From Ruminococcus sp. (GTDB lineage Bacteria > Bacillota > Clostridia > Lachnospirales > Lachnospiraceae), in assembly GCA_023663085.1 (NCBI GenBank), contig JAMPIB010000027.1, positions 1 through 45,044 of the forward strand: a stretch of DNA of 45,044 nt. Direction: 5' to 3'. Both the position numbers and the translations under genes were made by a program. Position 1 is the stretch's first letter; the number at the start of each line of letters is the position of its first letter. Below the pieces are notes generated by a model. It was not told the origin of the DNA, searched no databases, and saw only the letters and a list, made by a program, of their open reading frames with translations. This document shows, one piece after another, positions 25,192 through 33,145 of the stretch.

Positions 25192-25222
25192 GACACTTGA
25201 CTGTAGTCGGGTGTCTTTTTTT
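25192..25222 (+). terminator. Rho-independent terminator before the accessory island
   Basis: GACAC-TT-GACT / AGTC-GG-GTGTC stem followed by seven Ts. A separate 7-bp inverted repeat TGTTTCC / GGAAACA sits at 25144-25164. It marks the boundary of the preceding unit. Confidence 0.85.
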
Positions 25223-25293
25223 GACCGTAGAACCTGCGCTTTTCAGGCCTTGGAAACCGGTCTGCCAGACAAATTCAGAGATAAAATAAGACT

Positions 25294-25326
25294 GACTCAA
25301 ATTTTTGCGCCCATCATTTGTATAAT
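25294..25326 (+). promoter_or_regulatory. Island promoter A: inverted repeat plus -10
   Basis: GACTCAAATTTTTGCGCC (25294-25311) is an imperfect version of the palindrome found before three other units. It is followed by CATCATTTG (9 nt) and TATAAT (25321-25326). There is no normal -35 box; the palindrome occupies that region, suggesting activator dependence or repression. It precedes the gene at 25412. Confidence 0.75.
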
Positions 25327-25366
25327 AAACTCAAATGAAGGGAAAGACTGTGCGAAATAGTGAATA

Positions 25367-25400
25367 TGTGGTATGCTAGGGATATTATAATACGAAGGAG
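25367..25400 (+). repeat. Leader repeat 1 before the DUF6994-type gene
   Basis: A 34-bp block from TGTGGTATGCT to TACGAAGGAG, which matches 31929-31962 at 28 of 34 positions and sits at the same distance before a start codon. It contains a second TATAAT-like box and the ribosome binding site. Confidence 0.7.
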
Positions 25401-25411
25401 ATGCGGTGGAA

Positions 25412-26254
25412 ATGAGCAACAAGGTTAATTATCTGGCAAAACTGTATCAATTAGAAAGAATAGAGGCAGAGGATATCAATATAAGCGGTGGCTTCGATTA
25501 CAAAATCAATGGAGAAGACTATAAGGATCCTGATGGTCACAGCCAGAACTTATATAAACGATGGCATGATTTTCTTATTCATAAAATACCGGATGGCAGA
25601 TTTCAGATAGGAAAAAACGGCCTGGAAATACGGGCAGAAATCAATGGTAAAACTTTTCTTTTAAGCTCTGATTATATAGGGCCATCTAAGTACTATGCGG
25701 CAAAGACATTTAGAAATAACGAAAAAGATGAGCGGGAGGAAATGGCGGAGATTTTTAATATCTGCCGCTGCTTTGAGGGACATATCATCTGGCCTAAAGG
25801 GCAGATGTCGGATCATCATGGCGCCTATATTCCATATGGCCCAAACGGCGAAAATAGTATTAATATGAGCAGGGGCGGCAGGTCGGGAGTATTTGACCGC
25901 TTTGATGTTACATTATATTTATTAAAAAGATATTATGAACTTTTTGTTGAAAAAGAATGCTCTAATATACGAATATTTGACAGGGCAGAAACCTTTCTGG
26001 ATGGCTGCAAAGAGAGGCTGGATATAAAGCAGAATGCTTTTCGATTGTTTAATATTTTTCTCTCGTTTGAGTTGTCGCTGGACTGGCTTGCTGTATTTAA
26101 AGAGTTCCCTGCTTTTATCCAGATATTTGAACTGCAGGATTTCGTGGAAGACAACGAACCTGTTATATGGGGAAAGACAGATAAAATAGAGGTTGATGAG
26201 GAGTATATTGAAAATTGTAAAGCAGTGATAAAAAGACGGGGCGGACACCTATAG
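25412..26254 (+). CDS. DUF6994-type protein of unknown function
   Basis: 280 residues from ATG 25412; a GTG at 25406 is less likely. Features I associate with DUF6994: LYKRWHDFLIHKIPDG, a LSSDYIGPS turn, GHIIWP, a RGGRSGVFDRFDVTLYLLKRYY helix block, and a C-terminal FPAFIQIFELQDFV. No catalytic role is known for the family. First gene of transcription unit A, with a metallophosphoesterase gene next, 50 nt away. Confidence 0.7.
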   Translation: MSNKVNYLAKLYQLERIEAEDINISGGFDYKINGEDYKDPDGHSQNLYKRWHDFLIHKIPDGRFQIGKNGLEIRAEINGKTFLLSSDYIGPSKYYAAKTFRNNEKDEREEMAEIFNICRCFEGHIIWPKGQMSDHHGAYIPYGPNGENSINMSRGGRSGVFDRFDVTLYLLKRYYELFVEKECSNIRIFDRAETFLDGCKERLDIKQNAFRLFNIFLSFELSLDWLAVFKEFPAFIQIFELQDFVEDNEPVIWGKTDKIEVDEEYIENCKAVIKRRGGHL

Positions 26255-26304
26255 GATCTTGAAGGATCGTGAAAAAATTAAAAAACCTGCGGAGGAAATG
26301 AATA

Positions 26305-27009
26305 GTGCATTATGTGATCGGGGATATCCATAACGAAGTCAAAAAATTACATAGTATTCTGGCGCAGATTCAACCGGGACAGGATGATGAAGTGATCGTG
26401 CTGGGAGATGTTTTTGACAGGGGAGGGGCTGAGGCGGACCCGGCAGGCGTTTATTTTACGCTGGCCGGATTACAGGGGAGGTGCACCTGGATACGGGGAA
26501 ACCATGACCAATGGCTTGCGGATCATATCAAAGAATATTTTTCAGTGCCAGAAAGAAAGAGAACGAAAATGAGTCCCTATACCTACAATTCTTTTGATCT
26601 GCTAAAGCAGAAAATGACGGAAACCAATCTGTTAAATCTTGCTGATCTCATACATGGTCTGCCGCTGCAGAAAGAACTGGACATAAAAGGAAAGCAGTTT
26701 CTTCTGGCTCATGCCATGACGTCCTATCCATTTTTAAAGGAACCGAAAGATTATTATATGATGGGTAACTGGGAACTGGAAACATTTTTTTATGAAGGGA
26801 TTGACGGGTATATTTCATTATGCGGACATACCCCCACGGACAATATTCTGTGGAAAAAAGGAGGCGAATATTTAGACGAAGATTTGTATTCTATCTGGAG
26901 AAATAATAAAGAAAATGTTTATCTTTTAGATTGCGGGTGCGGTTTTTTCCGTGGAAAGCTGGCATGTATCTGCCTGGAAACAGGGAAATGTTTTTATTCT
27001 TGTGGGTAA
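26305..27009 (+). CDS. Calcineurin-like metallophosphoesterase (PrpE/ApaH-like)
   Basis: 234 residues from GTG 26305 (GGAGGAAATG upstream). Two-metal motifs in order: GDIHNE, GDVFDRGG, RGNHDQW, LLAHAM and CGHTPT. It belongs to the serine/threonine phosphatase-like branch, which includes Ap4A hydrolases. The substrate could be a phosphoprotein, dinucleoside polyphosphate or cyclic nucleotide; the sequence does not decide. It is one of three phosphoesterase domains in this island and the second gene of unit A. Confidence 0.9.
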   Translation: MHYVIGDIHNEVKKLHSILAQIQPGQDDEVIVLGDVFDRGGAEADPAGVYFTLAGLQGRCTWIRGNHDQWLADHIKEYFSVPERKRTKMSPYTYNSFDLLKQKMTETNLLNLADLIHGLPLQKELDIKGKQFLLAHAMTSYPFLKEPKDYYMMGNWELETFFYEGIDGYISLCGHTPTDNILWKKGGEYLDEDLYSIWRNNKENVYLLDCGCGFFRGKLACICLETGKCFYSCG

Positions 27010-27020
27010 TGTTGCTATAG

Positions 27021-27056
27021 GACGCAAATTTTTGAGCCTGTCATGTGATATATATT
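27021..27056 (+). promoter_or_regulatory. Island promoter B: inverted repeat plus -10
   Basis: GACGCAAATTTTTGAGCC (27021-27038), TGTCATGTG (9 nt), then overlapping TATATA/TATATT (49-56). The -10 is less exact than in A, C and D. It lies 12 nt after the phosphoesterase stop and 65 nt before the next gene. Confidence 0.65.
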
Positions 27057-27120
27057 GTATAAGAAAAATTTATAAGATTTTGCGGGGAAGTTTTTATGAA
27101 CGGAGGAGTTTTTCACTGCA

Positions 27121-28401
27121 TTGTGTTATGTTGAACAGGAACACTCTTCAGGGCTGGGCGGTCCGGGGCATATTCTTATGATTACAGAAACAGGTCAGGA
27201 ATATTTTCTCGGAATAGAAGGATATGACGAACTTAGTCCGCAGGATACAGTACCTTTACTGGCAACGTATGGCGGATGGGACTGGGAAAAGGGTCGAAAA
27301 ATTTACTGTATTGAGAACGAAGGCTGGACTTATGTAAGGAATTTTGCGACAGATGTTCTTATTCGCAATGATATGTATGAAAAAATGAATAAGCTATATC
27401 ATGAAAAGGAAAACAGAAAACTTGAATATGGCGATTGCTATATGCTCATACAGCGTGTTTTAGGGCAGAAAAGCGGTATGGACAGAATGGTGTATTCAAA
27501 AACAAAGGAACAATGGGATAAGGAAGAGCTGGAACGCCTGAAAGCCGAGGAAGAGCGGAAAAGACTTGCTCTTGCACCTGAAGAAATCGAGTGGAAATCC
27601 CTCTATATCAATAATATGATTCAAAATTCAATTGAGGGAACTTACGGATTTCTCTTTAAAAAGGAGAAGAATGGAGAAGTCAGCGGATATAAATGGACAA
27701 TTGTTTTTCAGTATGAAGAGTTTGACCATTGCGCGCAAAAAGGCGACGCTCCCATTGAACGTTATAACCTGTATTTTAAAAAGTATAAGTCTGTAAGCGG
27801 CGTGTTAGGATATAAAGAACCAAATTATACGGGCATACAATGTTATGGGAAATCAACTATTCGGGATGGCGTACATAGTTATGGAAAATTTGTGCGCTCG
27901 TATAGTACGCTGGAATCTGCAAAAGAAGCGGCGCTTTATAGAAACGGCTGTATAGGCTGGGGTAACGTGGATCTGGAAAACATTGTCAGGGTTTCTTTGG
28001 ATGAACAATCCATAGCAGAAATGGAGAAAGACTATGATGCCGATGAGAAGAATCGAAGTCGTTTCAACGCGGATATACATAATGGTCTTACATTCAGAAA
28101 TCTTCGTAACTATTTAGCAAGGATGGACAGATTATCCATCTGTATGCTTGAAACATTAAATTATGAGAATTATATGCGTATTGAAGATGTACCCAATACC
28201 TATGACGACTATTATGTATATGGCATCGGTATGATTGAGAGTGAATTTTATAAGATTGATAAATGTGAATATGCGGCAAGCGGTGAACGGAAAGACTTTA
28301 CACTGGTAAGCTGTATAGAGATTATGCTGGCAAGAGAACCTAAGGGCGTTTTGCTGGAAAAAGAGCTTTCTGATAAGGAAACGGTTGAGGAGAGAGAGTA
28401 A
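27121..28401 (+). CDS. Uncharacterised island protein
   Basis: 426 residues from TTG 27121, with GGAGGAG 12 nt before; the next ATG is at 27178. An ATG at 27096 reads MNGGVFHCIV before stopping, and the family could begin there if one base was gained near 27120, so the 5' end may be frameshifted. Residues 130-160 form a charged helix (EELERLKAEEERKRLALAPE); the rest is mixed, with YGFLFKKEKNGEVSGYKWTI and a C-terminal LVSCIEIMLAREPKGVLLEKEL. No known family. First gene of unit B. Confidence 0.65.
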   Translation: MCYVEQEHSSGLGGPGHILMITETGQEYFLGIEGYDELSPQDTVPLLATYGGWDWEKGRKIYCIENEGWTYVRNFATDVLIRNDMYEKMNKLYHEKENRKLEYGDCYMLIQRVLGQKSGMDRMVYSKTKEQWDKEELERLKAEEERKRLALAPEEIEWKSLYINNMIQNSIEGTYGFLFKKEKNGEVSGYKWTIVFQYEEFDHCAQKGDAPIERYNLYFKKYKSVSGVLGYKEPNYTGIQCYGKSTIRDGVHSYGKFVRSYSTLESAKEAALYRNGCIGWGNVDLENIVRVSLDEQSIAEMEKDYDADEKNRSRFNADIHNGLTFRNLRNYLARMDRLSICMLETLNYENYMRIEDVPNTYDDYYVYGIGMIESEFYKIDKCEYAASGERKDFTLVSCIEIMLAREPKGVLLEKELSDKETVEERE

Positions 28402-28454
28402 TGAAGTTTTATTTGTCCTAAGAGAGATACCCAGAGAAAACAGGAGAGATATAT

Positions 28455-29972
28455 ATGAACAAAGAACTCAGAACGGAACATTTATTGCTGTTTCCCGGTA
28501 ATAATGCGAGGGATGACGCCCCTTTTTTAAAGATGCTGCGCCAAGATGGGGATTTTAGGTTTTTTTCCGGCGTTGAGCCAACGGAAAAGAATATTCTGGA
28601 ATTTCAAAATTATTTTGAAAAAAAAGAAAGCTGTTATTATGCAATATTTCTGAAAGACTGCCCCGGAGAAATGATTGGATATGCCGGAATCAGTTATCGT
28701 GGACAAGAGAGAACCGAGGCGGAATTTTATGTTTCCAAGCCCTATAGGAATCATGGATACTGCACGGAGGCGTTACAGAAAGTCTGCGAAGAAGCCTTTC
28801 TGGGAAATCTCAAATGGCGGAATAAAGAGGGAAAAGAAGTTTGTCCTGTCATTGACAAATTGTATGCTACGACTATTTCTGCCAATCACGCGGCAGTTAA
28901 AGTGTTGGAAAAGTGCGGTTTCTCAAAAAATACGGAAATTGCGTTTTGCTTGCAGGTTTTAATAGACCCTGATAATGAGGATGTCGTATATGATAACGAG
29001 ATTAGCGAATATGAACTTTTGGGTGGAAAAAGAGGACATTTTTATATCACAGGAGACTGCCATGGCGATTTTAAAAAAATTGCTTTTTTCTGTAAACATC
29101 ATGAAACCTGCAAGAATGATTTTATGATTATTCTTGGAGATTCCGGCATTAATTATTGGGCGGACAGTTCAGACCAGAAGACAAAACGTATGATTTCCGA
29201 ACTGCCAATCAGTTTCTTTGTGGTTCACGGCAATCATGAAGAACGTGCCTCGGAACTGGATTTTTATCAGAAAAAAAGCTGGCATGGCGGCATTGTGTAT
29301 TATGAGGAAAAATTTCCGGATATTCTATTTGCTAAGGATGGCGAGATATATGATTTTAATGGAAAAAAGGGGATTGTAATTGGAGGCGCTTATAGTGTAG
29401 ATAAGAATTTCAGAATAGACGCGGGACTGCCCTGGTATAAAAGCGAACAGCCTTCGCCAGAGATAAAAGCGTATGTGGAAACCAAATTGAAAAACTGTGG
29501 ATGGACAGTTGATTTTGTTTTTTCACATACCTGTCCTTCCAGCCTGGAACCGCAGGATATGTATCTGAAATATATTGACCAGGATAAGGTTGATAAGACG
29601 ACAGAAGAGTGGCTGGAACAGATATATAACCGACTACAATATGAAATATGGTATTTTGGACATTTTCATGAGAATCGGCAATCGGCATATGCGGTAATGC
29701 TGTTTGAGGAAATCAGGGAACTGGGAGCGAACTCTTTTTTACAGAAAGTTGGACGCCCTAAGTATAAAGTTGGCGACAGGGTGCTGTTTTATCCGGACGA
29801 AGAACGGGATTATGCAGGGACTATCGTTATTGTCGATGTTTATGGGACTTTATGCGATCCTACACAGGTGTATTATGATATTGAGACGCAGGACGGAACT
29901 TGGTATAAGCATGTGCCGGAATCTTTCGTGGAAAAAATAGAGGATATCAAGGCAGGGAGAGATGTAGACTGA
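28455..29972 (+). CDS. GNAT acetyltransferase - metallophosphoesterase - SH3-like fusion
   Basis: 505 residues. Residues 1-180 are a RimJ/L-like GNAT domain (MIGYAGISYRGQERTEAEFY, then NHGYCTEAL, and TTISANHAAVKVLEKCGF). Residues 190-420 are a calcineurin-like phosphoesterase with GDCHGDF (about 199), ILGDSG, VHGNHEE (about 258), FSHTCP and GHFHENR (about 400). Residues 430-505 (KVGDRVLFYPDEERDYAGTI) look like an SH3/KOW-type barrel. This order is unusual and the frame is clean. An enzyme acting on a modified nucleotide, RNA or protein is possible. Second gene of unit B. Confidence 0.85.
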   Translation: MNKELRTEHLLLFPGNNARDDAPFLKMLRQDGDFRFFSGVEPTEKNILEFQNYFEKKESCYYAIFLKDCPGEMIGYAGISYRGQERTEAEFYVSKPYRNHGYCTEALQKVCEEAFLGNLKWRNKEGKEVCPVIDKLYATTISANHAAVKVLEKCGFSKNTEIAFCLQVLIDPDNEDVVYDNEISEYELLGGKRGHFYITGDCHGDFKKIAFFCKHHETCKNDFMIILGDSGINYWADSSDQKTKRMISELPISFFVVHGNHEERASELDFYQKKSWHGGIVYYEEKFPDILFAKDGEIYDFNGKKGIVIGGAYSVDKNFRIDAGLPWYKSEQPSPEIKAYVETKLKNCGWTVDFVFSHTCPSSLEPQDMYLKYIDQDKVDKTTEEWLEQIYNRLQYEIWYFGHFHENRQSAYAVMLFEEIRELGANSFLQKVGRPKYKVGDRVLFYPDEERDYAGTIVIVDVYGTLCDPTQVYYDIETQDGTWYKHVPESFVEKIEDIKAGRDVD

Positions 29973-29988
29973 AAGGTGGTGAAAGAGA

Positions 29989-30639
29989 ATGATGTTTATG
30001 CGAAAAGAAATGACAGAGGCGGACAGGACAAACAATATTTGGAATAGGTATGATTTTGTTTCGGAAGTAAAAGGAAAATGCTTTATCATACCATGGAGAT
30101 TACCTAAATATCTGAAAAGACGCTTAAAATGGAGTTGGCAGCGTGTTACACGCGGATTTTCAGAAAGAGATATATGGTCGATGGACGTTTATTTACAAAT
30201 ACTGTTACCGGATATGCTCCAATATTTGAAAGACCATCGCCTGGGCTCTCCGGTCTTCTTAAACCGTACTGAAGAGCCGCATGATAATAGCTGCCATGAA
30301 GAGTGGGATAAAATTTTAAAGCAGATGATTTTCTTATGGAGAGAGTCATATGAATACAGCTGTTCCAGAAAAAATCCTTATGAGGAAGAATATGGGAAAG
30401 CATGGGAAGAGTATAGGAAAAAGTATGAGAAAAGATATAAGAAAAAGTTTGTTAAAGTAAAACGCAAAGACGGAACATATTATAAAAGTCTAGTCCCCGG
30501 GATAAGTGAAATACCGGAATATCGGAAAATATGCGACAAACATGAAAAAGCGGAGAGAGAGATAGACCGGTATAGGGAAGAATGCAAAGACAAAGCGATG
30601 GATATGATGAAAGAATATTTTTATTGTCTGTGGGATTGA
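29989..30639 (+). CDS. Uncharacterised protein of a phage-associated type
   Basis: 216 residues. The RVTRGFSERDIWSMDVYLQI, MLQYLKD and EWDKILKQMIFLWRESYE segments resemble a small conserved family I associate with phage and mobile-region genes; its function is unknown. A basic, Lys/Tyr-rich C-terminal half (YRKKYEKRYKKKFVKVKRKD) could bind nucleic acid. Gene 3 of unit B, 16 nt after the fusion gene. Start uncertain among three close ATGs (29989, 29992, 29998). Confidence 0.65.
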   Translation: MMFMRKEMTEADRTNNIWNRYDFVSEVKGKCFIIPWRLPKYLKRRLKWSWQRVTRGFSERDIWSMDVYLQILLPDMLQYLKDHRLGSPVFLNRTEEPHDNSCHEEWDKILKQMIFLWRESYEYSCSRKNPYEEEYGKAWEEYRKKYEKRYKKKFVKVKRKDGTYYKSLVPGISEIPEYRKICDKHEKAEREIDRYREECKDKAMDMMKEYFYCLWD

Positions 30640-30670
30640 GTATATTTTTTAGACAGAAAGGGGGTTAATA

Positions 30671-30985
30671 ATGGGAAGAGAAGTTTATGTATTAGGCTTA
30701 TGGGAATGTTTTGGCGAGAGAACGATTTGTGGTGTATACACAAGCAAGAAAAAACTGTTGGAGGATTATCAGAAAGTCATGGAAGGAGATGTGAGATGCT
30801 GGCCCCATACGGACGACCTGCGCGAACCGGCTATTTATAGATTTTATGAAAATGAGTTTATCGGAGAGACGCCGGAATGGAATGACGATAAGTTGTATAT
30901 TGCTGACCATGAACATGAAATCAGTATACAGGAATTGCAGAAAGAAATGGAAACAGATAAAACAGAGGACGAAAAACATGAGTGA
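30671..30985 (+). CDS. Uncharacterised small protein
   Basis: 104 residues. Starts MGREVYVLGLWECFGERTI with an AGAAAGGGGG site. Beta-rich N-terminus and a very acidic C-terminal tail (MEMETDKTEDEKHE-like). Overlaps the next gene by 8 nt, which indicates translational coupling. No family recognised. Confidence 0.7.
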   Translation: MGREVYVLGLWECFGERTICGVYTSKKKLLEDYQKVMEGDVRCWPHTDDLREPAIYRFYENEFIGETPEWNDDKLYIADHEHEISIQELQKEMETDKTEDEKHE

Positions 30986-31943
30986 GAGAACGGAAGTTAA
31001 GACAGCAAACTTGGATGAAAAACTGACATCCGGATTTATCGAAGCATATATTCCATCTATAGATACAGCGGAGTATCTTCGCTCGATCAATCATCAATTC
31101 AGTGAATTGGAAAAAGCGACAATCATAGGAAACCATGAGTGTCTTTCAAAAGAGGAAAAATTAGAGGCTTTACAGAGAATGAAAGAATTGACAAAAGATG
31201 AAAGTTTGCAAAATCGGATTGAATGGGCAATGGCGTTGATACGGGAAAATAAATATGTTTTTGATTTGTCGCCTGCATGGGATGCTTTCCATGATTTCTT
31301 CCCGATTCCACATAATTTTCGGCACGGGGACATTGTTCATCTGGTAGGAGATGGATACCGCAGCGTGCTTGGCGTGGTTTTGGGATATGATGAAAAAAGT
31401 TACAAGTTTTATTGTAATTTATCCGGGGACTACAGCGATATTCAGGTGGCGGTTGACACCCGGTTTTTAATAAAAGGATGTGACGGTAACGGCGCGTTTC
31501 TATATGATTATCTGGGAGAGTTTTCCCATGAACATATTAACCCGATTTATATTGAGAGAATCCAATTAGAGCCTGAAAACGAGTGCCGACTCTATTTAGA
31601 GTATCTCGCGGCATGCGGTACGCCGCATGAAAGAGAAAAACACAGGTTGGCAGAGCCGGTGATGATAAAGCAGCTGCAAAATGTATGGCGGTATTATCCG
31701 AAACTCAGCTTAACGGAATTAGTAATGACTGCGGCAAAGGTTGCAAAATTATGGTTAAGCTCCCCGCAGATGCCTATAAAAAAGCTGATTGCTCTGCCAA
31801 AGGCAGAGGATATTGATATAGCTAAGATAAAAGATTTTGAATTGATGGACGGCTTATTTTATATGCTGCCAAAGAGGGTAAAGGAAGATATTTGGAGCAG
31901 GGAAGCGGATTGCAGGGAAGCAGAGAAGTGTGGTATACTGTGA
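30978..31943 (+). CDS. Uncharacterised protein with SH3-like middle
   Basis: 321 residues from ATG 30978, inside the 3' end of the upstream gene; longer reads from 30846 overlap too much. N-terminal half helical; residues 110-140 (FRHGDIVHLVGDGYRSVLGV) resemble the short SH3-like motif of the fusion protein at 28455; C-terminal half helical with KQLQNVWRYYPKLSLTELVM. No enzyme motif recognised. Gene 5 of unit B. Confidence 0.65.
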   Translation: MSERTEVKTANLDEKLTSGFIEAYIPSIDTAEYLRSINHQFSELEKATIIGNHECLSKEEKLEALQRMKELTKDESLQNRIEWAMALIRENKYVFDLSPAWDAFHDFFPIPHNFRHGDIVHLVGDGYRSVLGVVLGYDEKSYKFYCNLSGDYSDIQVAVDTRFLIKGCDGNGAFLYDYLGEFSHEHINPIYIERIQLEPENECRLYLEYLAACGTPHEREKHRLAEPVMIKQLQNVWRYYPKLSLTELVMTAAKVAKLWLSSPQMPIKKLIALPKAEDIDIAKIKDFELMDGLFYMLPKRVKEDIWSREADCREAEKCGIL

Positions 31944-31962
31944 ATATTATAGTACGGAGGAG
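31929..31962 (+). repeat. Leader repeat 2
   Basis: 34 bp matching 25367-25400 at 28 of 34 positions (TGTGGTATACT to TACGGAGGAG). It covers the last codons and stop of the preceding gene and the ribosome binding site of the next, and may be an internal promoter. Confidence 0.7.
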
Positions 31963-31971
31963 GAAGTGGAG

Positions 31972-33048
31972 ATGGGTGCAGAAATAAAAGATGAACTAGA
32001 AAAATTGATGAATAAAGAAGATTTTGGTAAATTGTCTGATGGCGAGATAGAAGGAGTTAATGAAGTCAGAAAGTTTATAGAGAAAAAAGAGAATGCAAAT
32101 TTATCAATATTCTCTATAAGGGATGAAACTTTACGTGTCATATATAAAGAATGTAAATCCATGAAACAAACAGATAATCGAATAAATTTTCAAACAGATT
32201 ATAAAAGTTTATATGAGTCAAATATAGAACAGAACACCACAAACCTAGAGCTTGTTAAAGTAGCTTTTGGAAAAATGTATGCAGAAAAATTTAAATATGA
32301 TTATGATGCTGCTTTGATTTCTAATTATATTTTTATGAAAATTTATGAAAAAGAATATAATTTTCAAGTGATAGAAAAAATAAAAGAAGATAATTACACA
32401 TATATGATTTGTAATGAAGAAATGGTATATCGAGGGGATGTCATGAATTCATGGAGTAGAACTATGAATGAATATATGCGTCTTTTTGGGGATGAGTATA
32501 TAAAAGATTATAACGGAAAGAAAATACCTGAAAAATATGAATCATGGGAAAGCTATCTTAGGAAACCCGAAAACTATAAAGATGCCATGCCTGAGTATAT
32601 TAATAATTTTATGAAATGTGTATATACGATAGGAAATTTTATTCCTGTTCCGAGAGAACCAATAAATTTTAATACAAATCGAAGTGGTTTTTCGGGTGAT
32701 TATTGGGATTTGACACTGTTAGCGATTTATGAATATTATATAGGGCCAAAAGAGTATCCATCAATAGTTTATTTTTTATTAGGCGGAAAAGGGATTGAGC
32801 AATGGTTAGGAGAATCTGGAGTTGGTAGAGAAGGTTGGAACAAATTTGTTGAAAATAATTTCATGCAGCCATTTGTAGAGAAATTAGGAGAAAAGAAGTA
32901 CGGCAAACCTTATGAGTTATGGGATGGACACTTTAACGGAAGTCAGCTGCCTGAAAAAGAATGGCAGTTTGAGCAGTTTTTTGAAAGGGCTAGAAAAAGA
33001 ATCCTAGAACGTGGTGGACTCATAGCAAAGGCTTTAGTAAGTAAATAG
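31972..33048 (+). CDS. Uncharacterised, AT-rich gene (possible DUF6994 relative)
   Basis: 358 residues from ATG 31972 (GGAGGAG upstream). The first half is charged and helical; the second half has YTIGNFIPVPREPINFNTNR and GDYWDLTLLAIYEYY, which parallels the GHIIWP and DRFDVTLYLL blocks of the gene at 25412. The first part is clearly more AT-rich than its neighbours (many aaa, ata and tat codons), a sign of separate origin. Last gene of unit B. Confidence 0.6.
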   Translation: MGAEIKDELEKLMNKEDFGKLSDGEIEGVNEVRKFIEKKENANLSIFSIRDETLRVIYKECKSMKQTDNRINFQTDYKSLYESNIEQNTTNLELVKVAFGKMYAEKFKYDYDAALISNYIFMKIYEKEYNFQVIEKIKEDNYTYMICNEEMVYRGDVMNSWSRTMNEYMRLFGDEYIKDYNGKKIPEKYESWESYLRKPENYKDAMPEYINNFMKCVYTIGNFIPVPREPINFNTNRSGFSGDYWDLTLLAIYEYYIGPKEYPSIVYFLLGGKGIEQWLGESGVGREGWNKFVENNFMQPFVEKLGEKKYGKPYELWDGHFNGSQLPEKEWQFEQFFERARKRILERGGLIAKALVSK

Positions 33049-33077
33049 AAAATAAAAAAAATAATCAAAAAAATATC

Positions 33078-33114
33078 AATAGGCTCAAAAATTTGAGCCT
33101 ATTATCACTATAAT
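33078..33114 (+). promoter_or_regulatory. Island promoter C: perfect 12-bp inverted repeat plus -10
   Basis: GGCTCAAAAATTTGAGCC (33082-33099) with symmetry extending to 12-bp arms (33078-33103), then TATAAT (33109-33114), exactly 9 nt after the 18-bp core. It precedes the gene at 33145. Confidence 0.85.
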
Positions 33115-33145
33115 GTAGTTAAAAAAGAAAAGGAGAACTACATTA
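33111..33145 (+). repeat. Inverted repeat spanning -10 to start codon
   Basis: TAATGTAGTT (33111-33120) and AACTACATTA (33136-33145) are perfect reverse complements. The ribosome binding site lies between them, the right arm ends in the first base of the ATG and the left arm overlaps the -10 box. As DNA it could be a second operator; as RNA only part would be transcribed. Confidence 0.55.

Noticed and set aside
25178-25360. 60-codon plus-strand frame before the island
   Set aside because: It runs over the terminator and promoter A and has no ribosome site.
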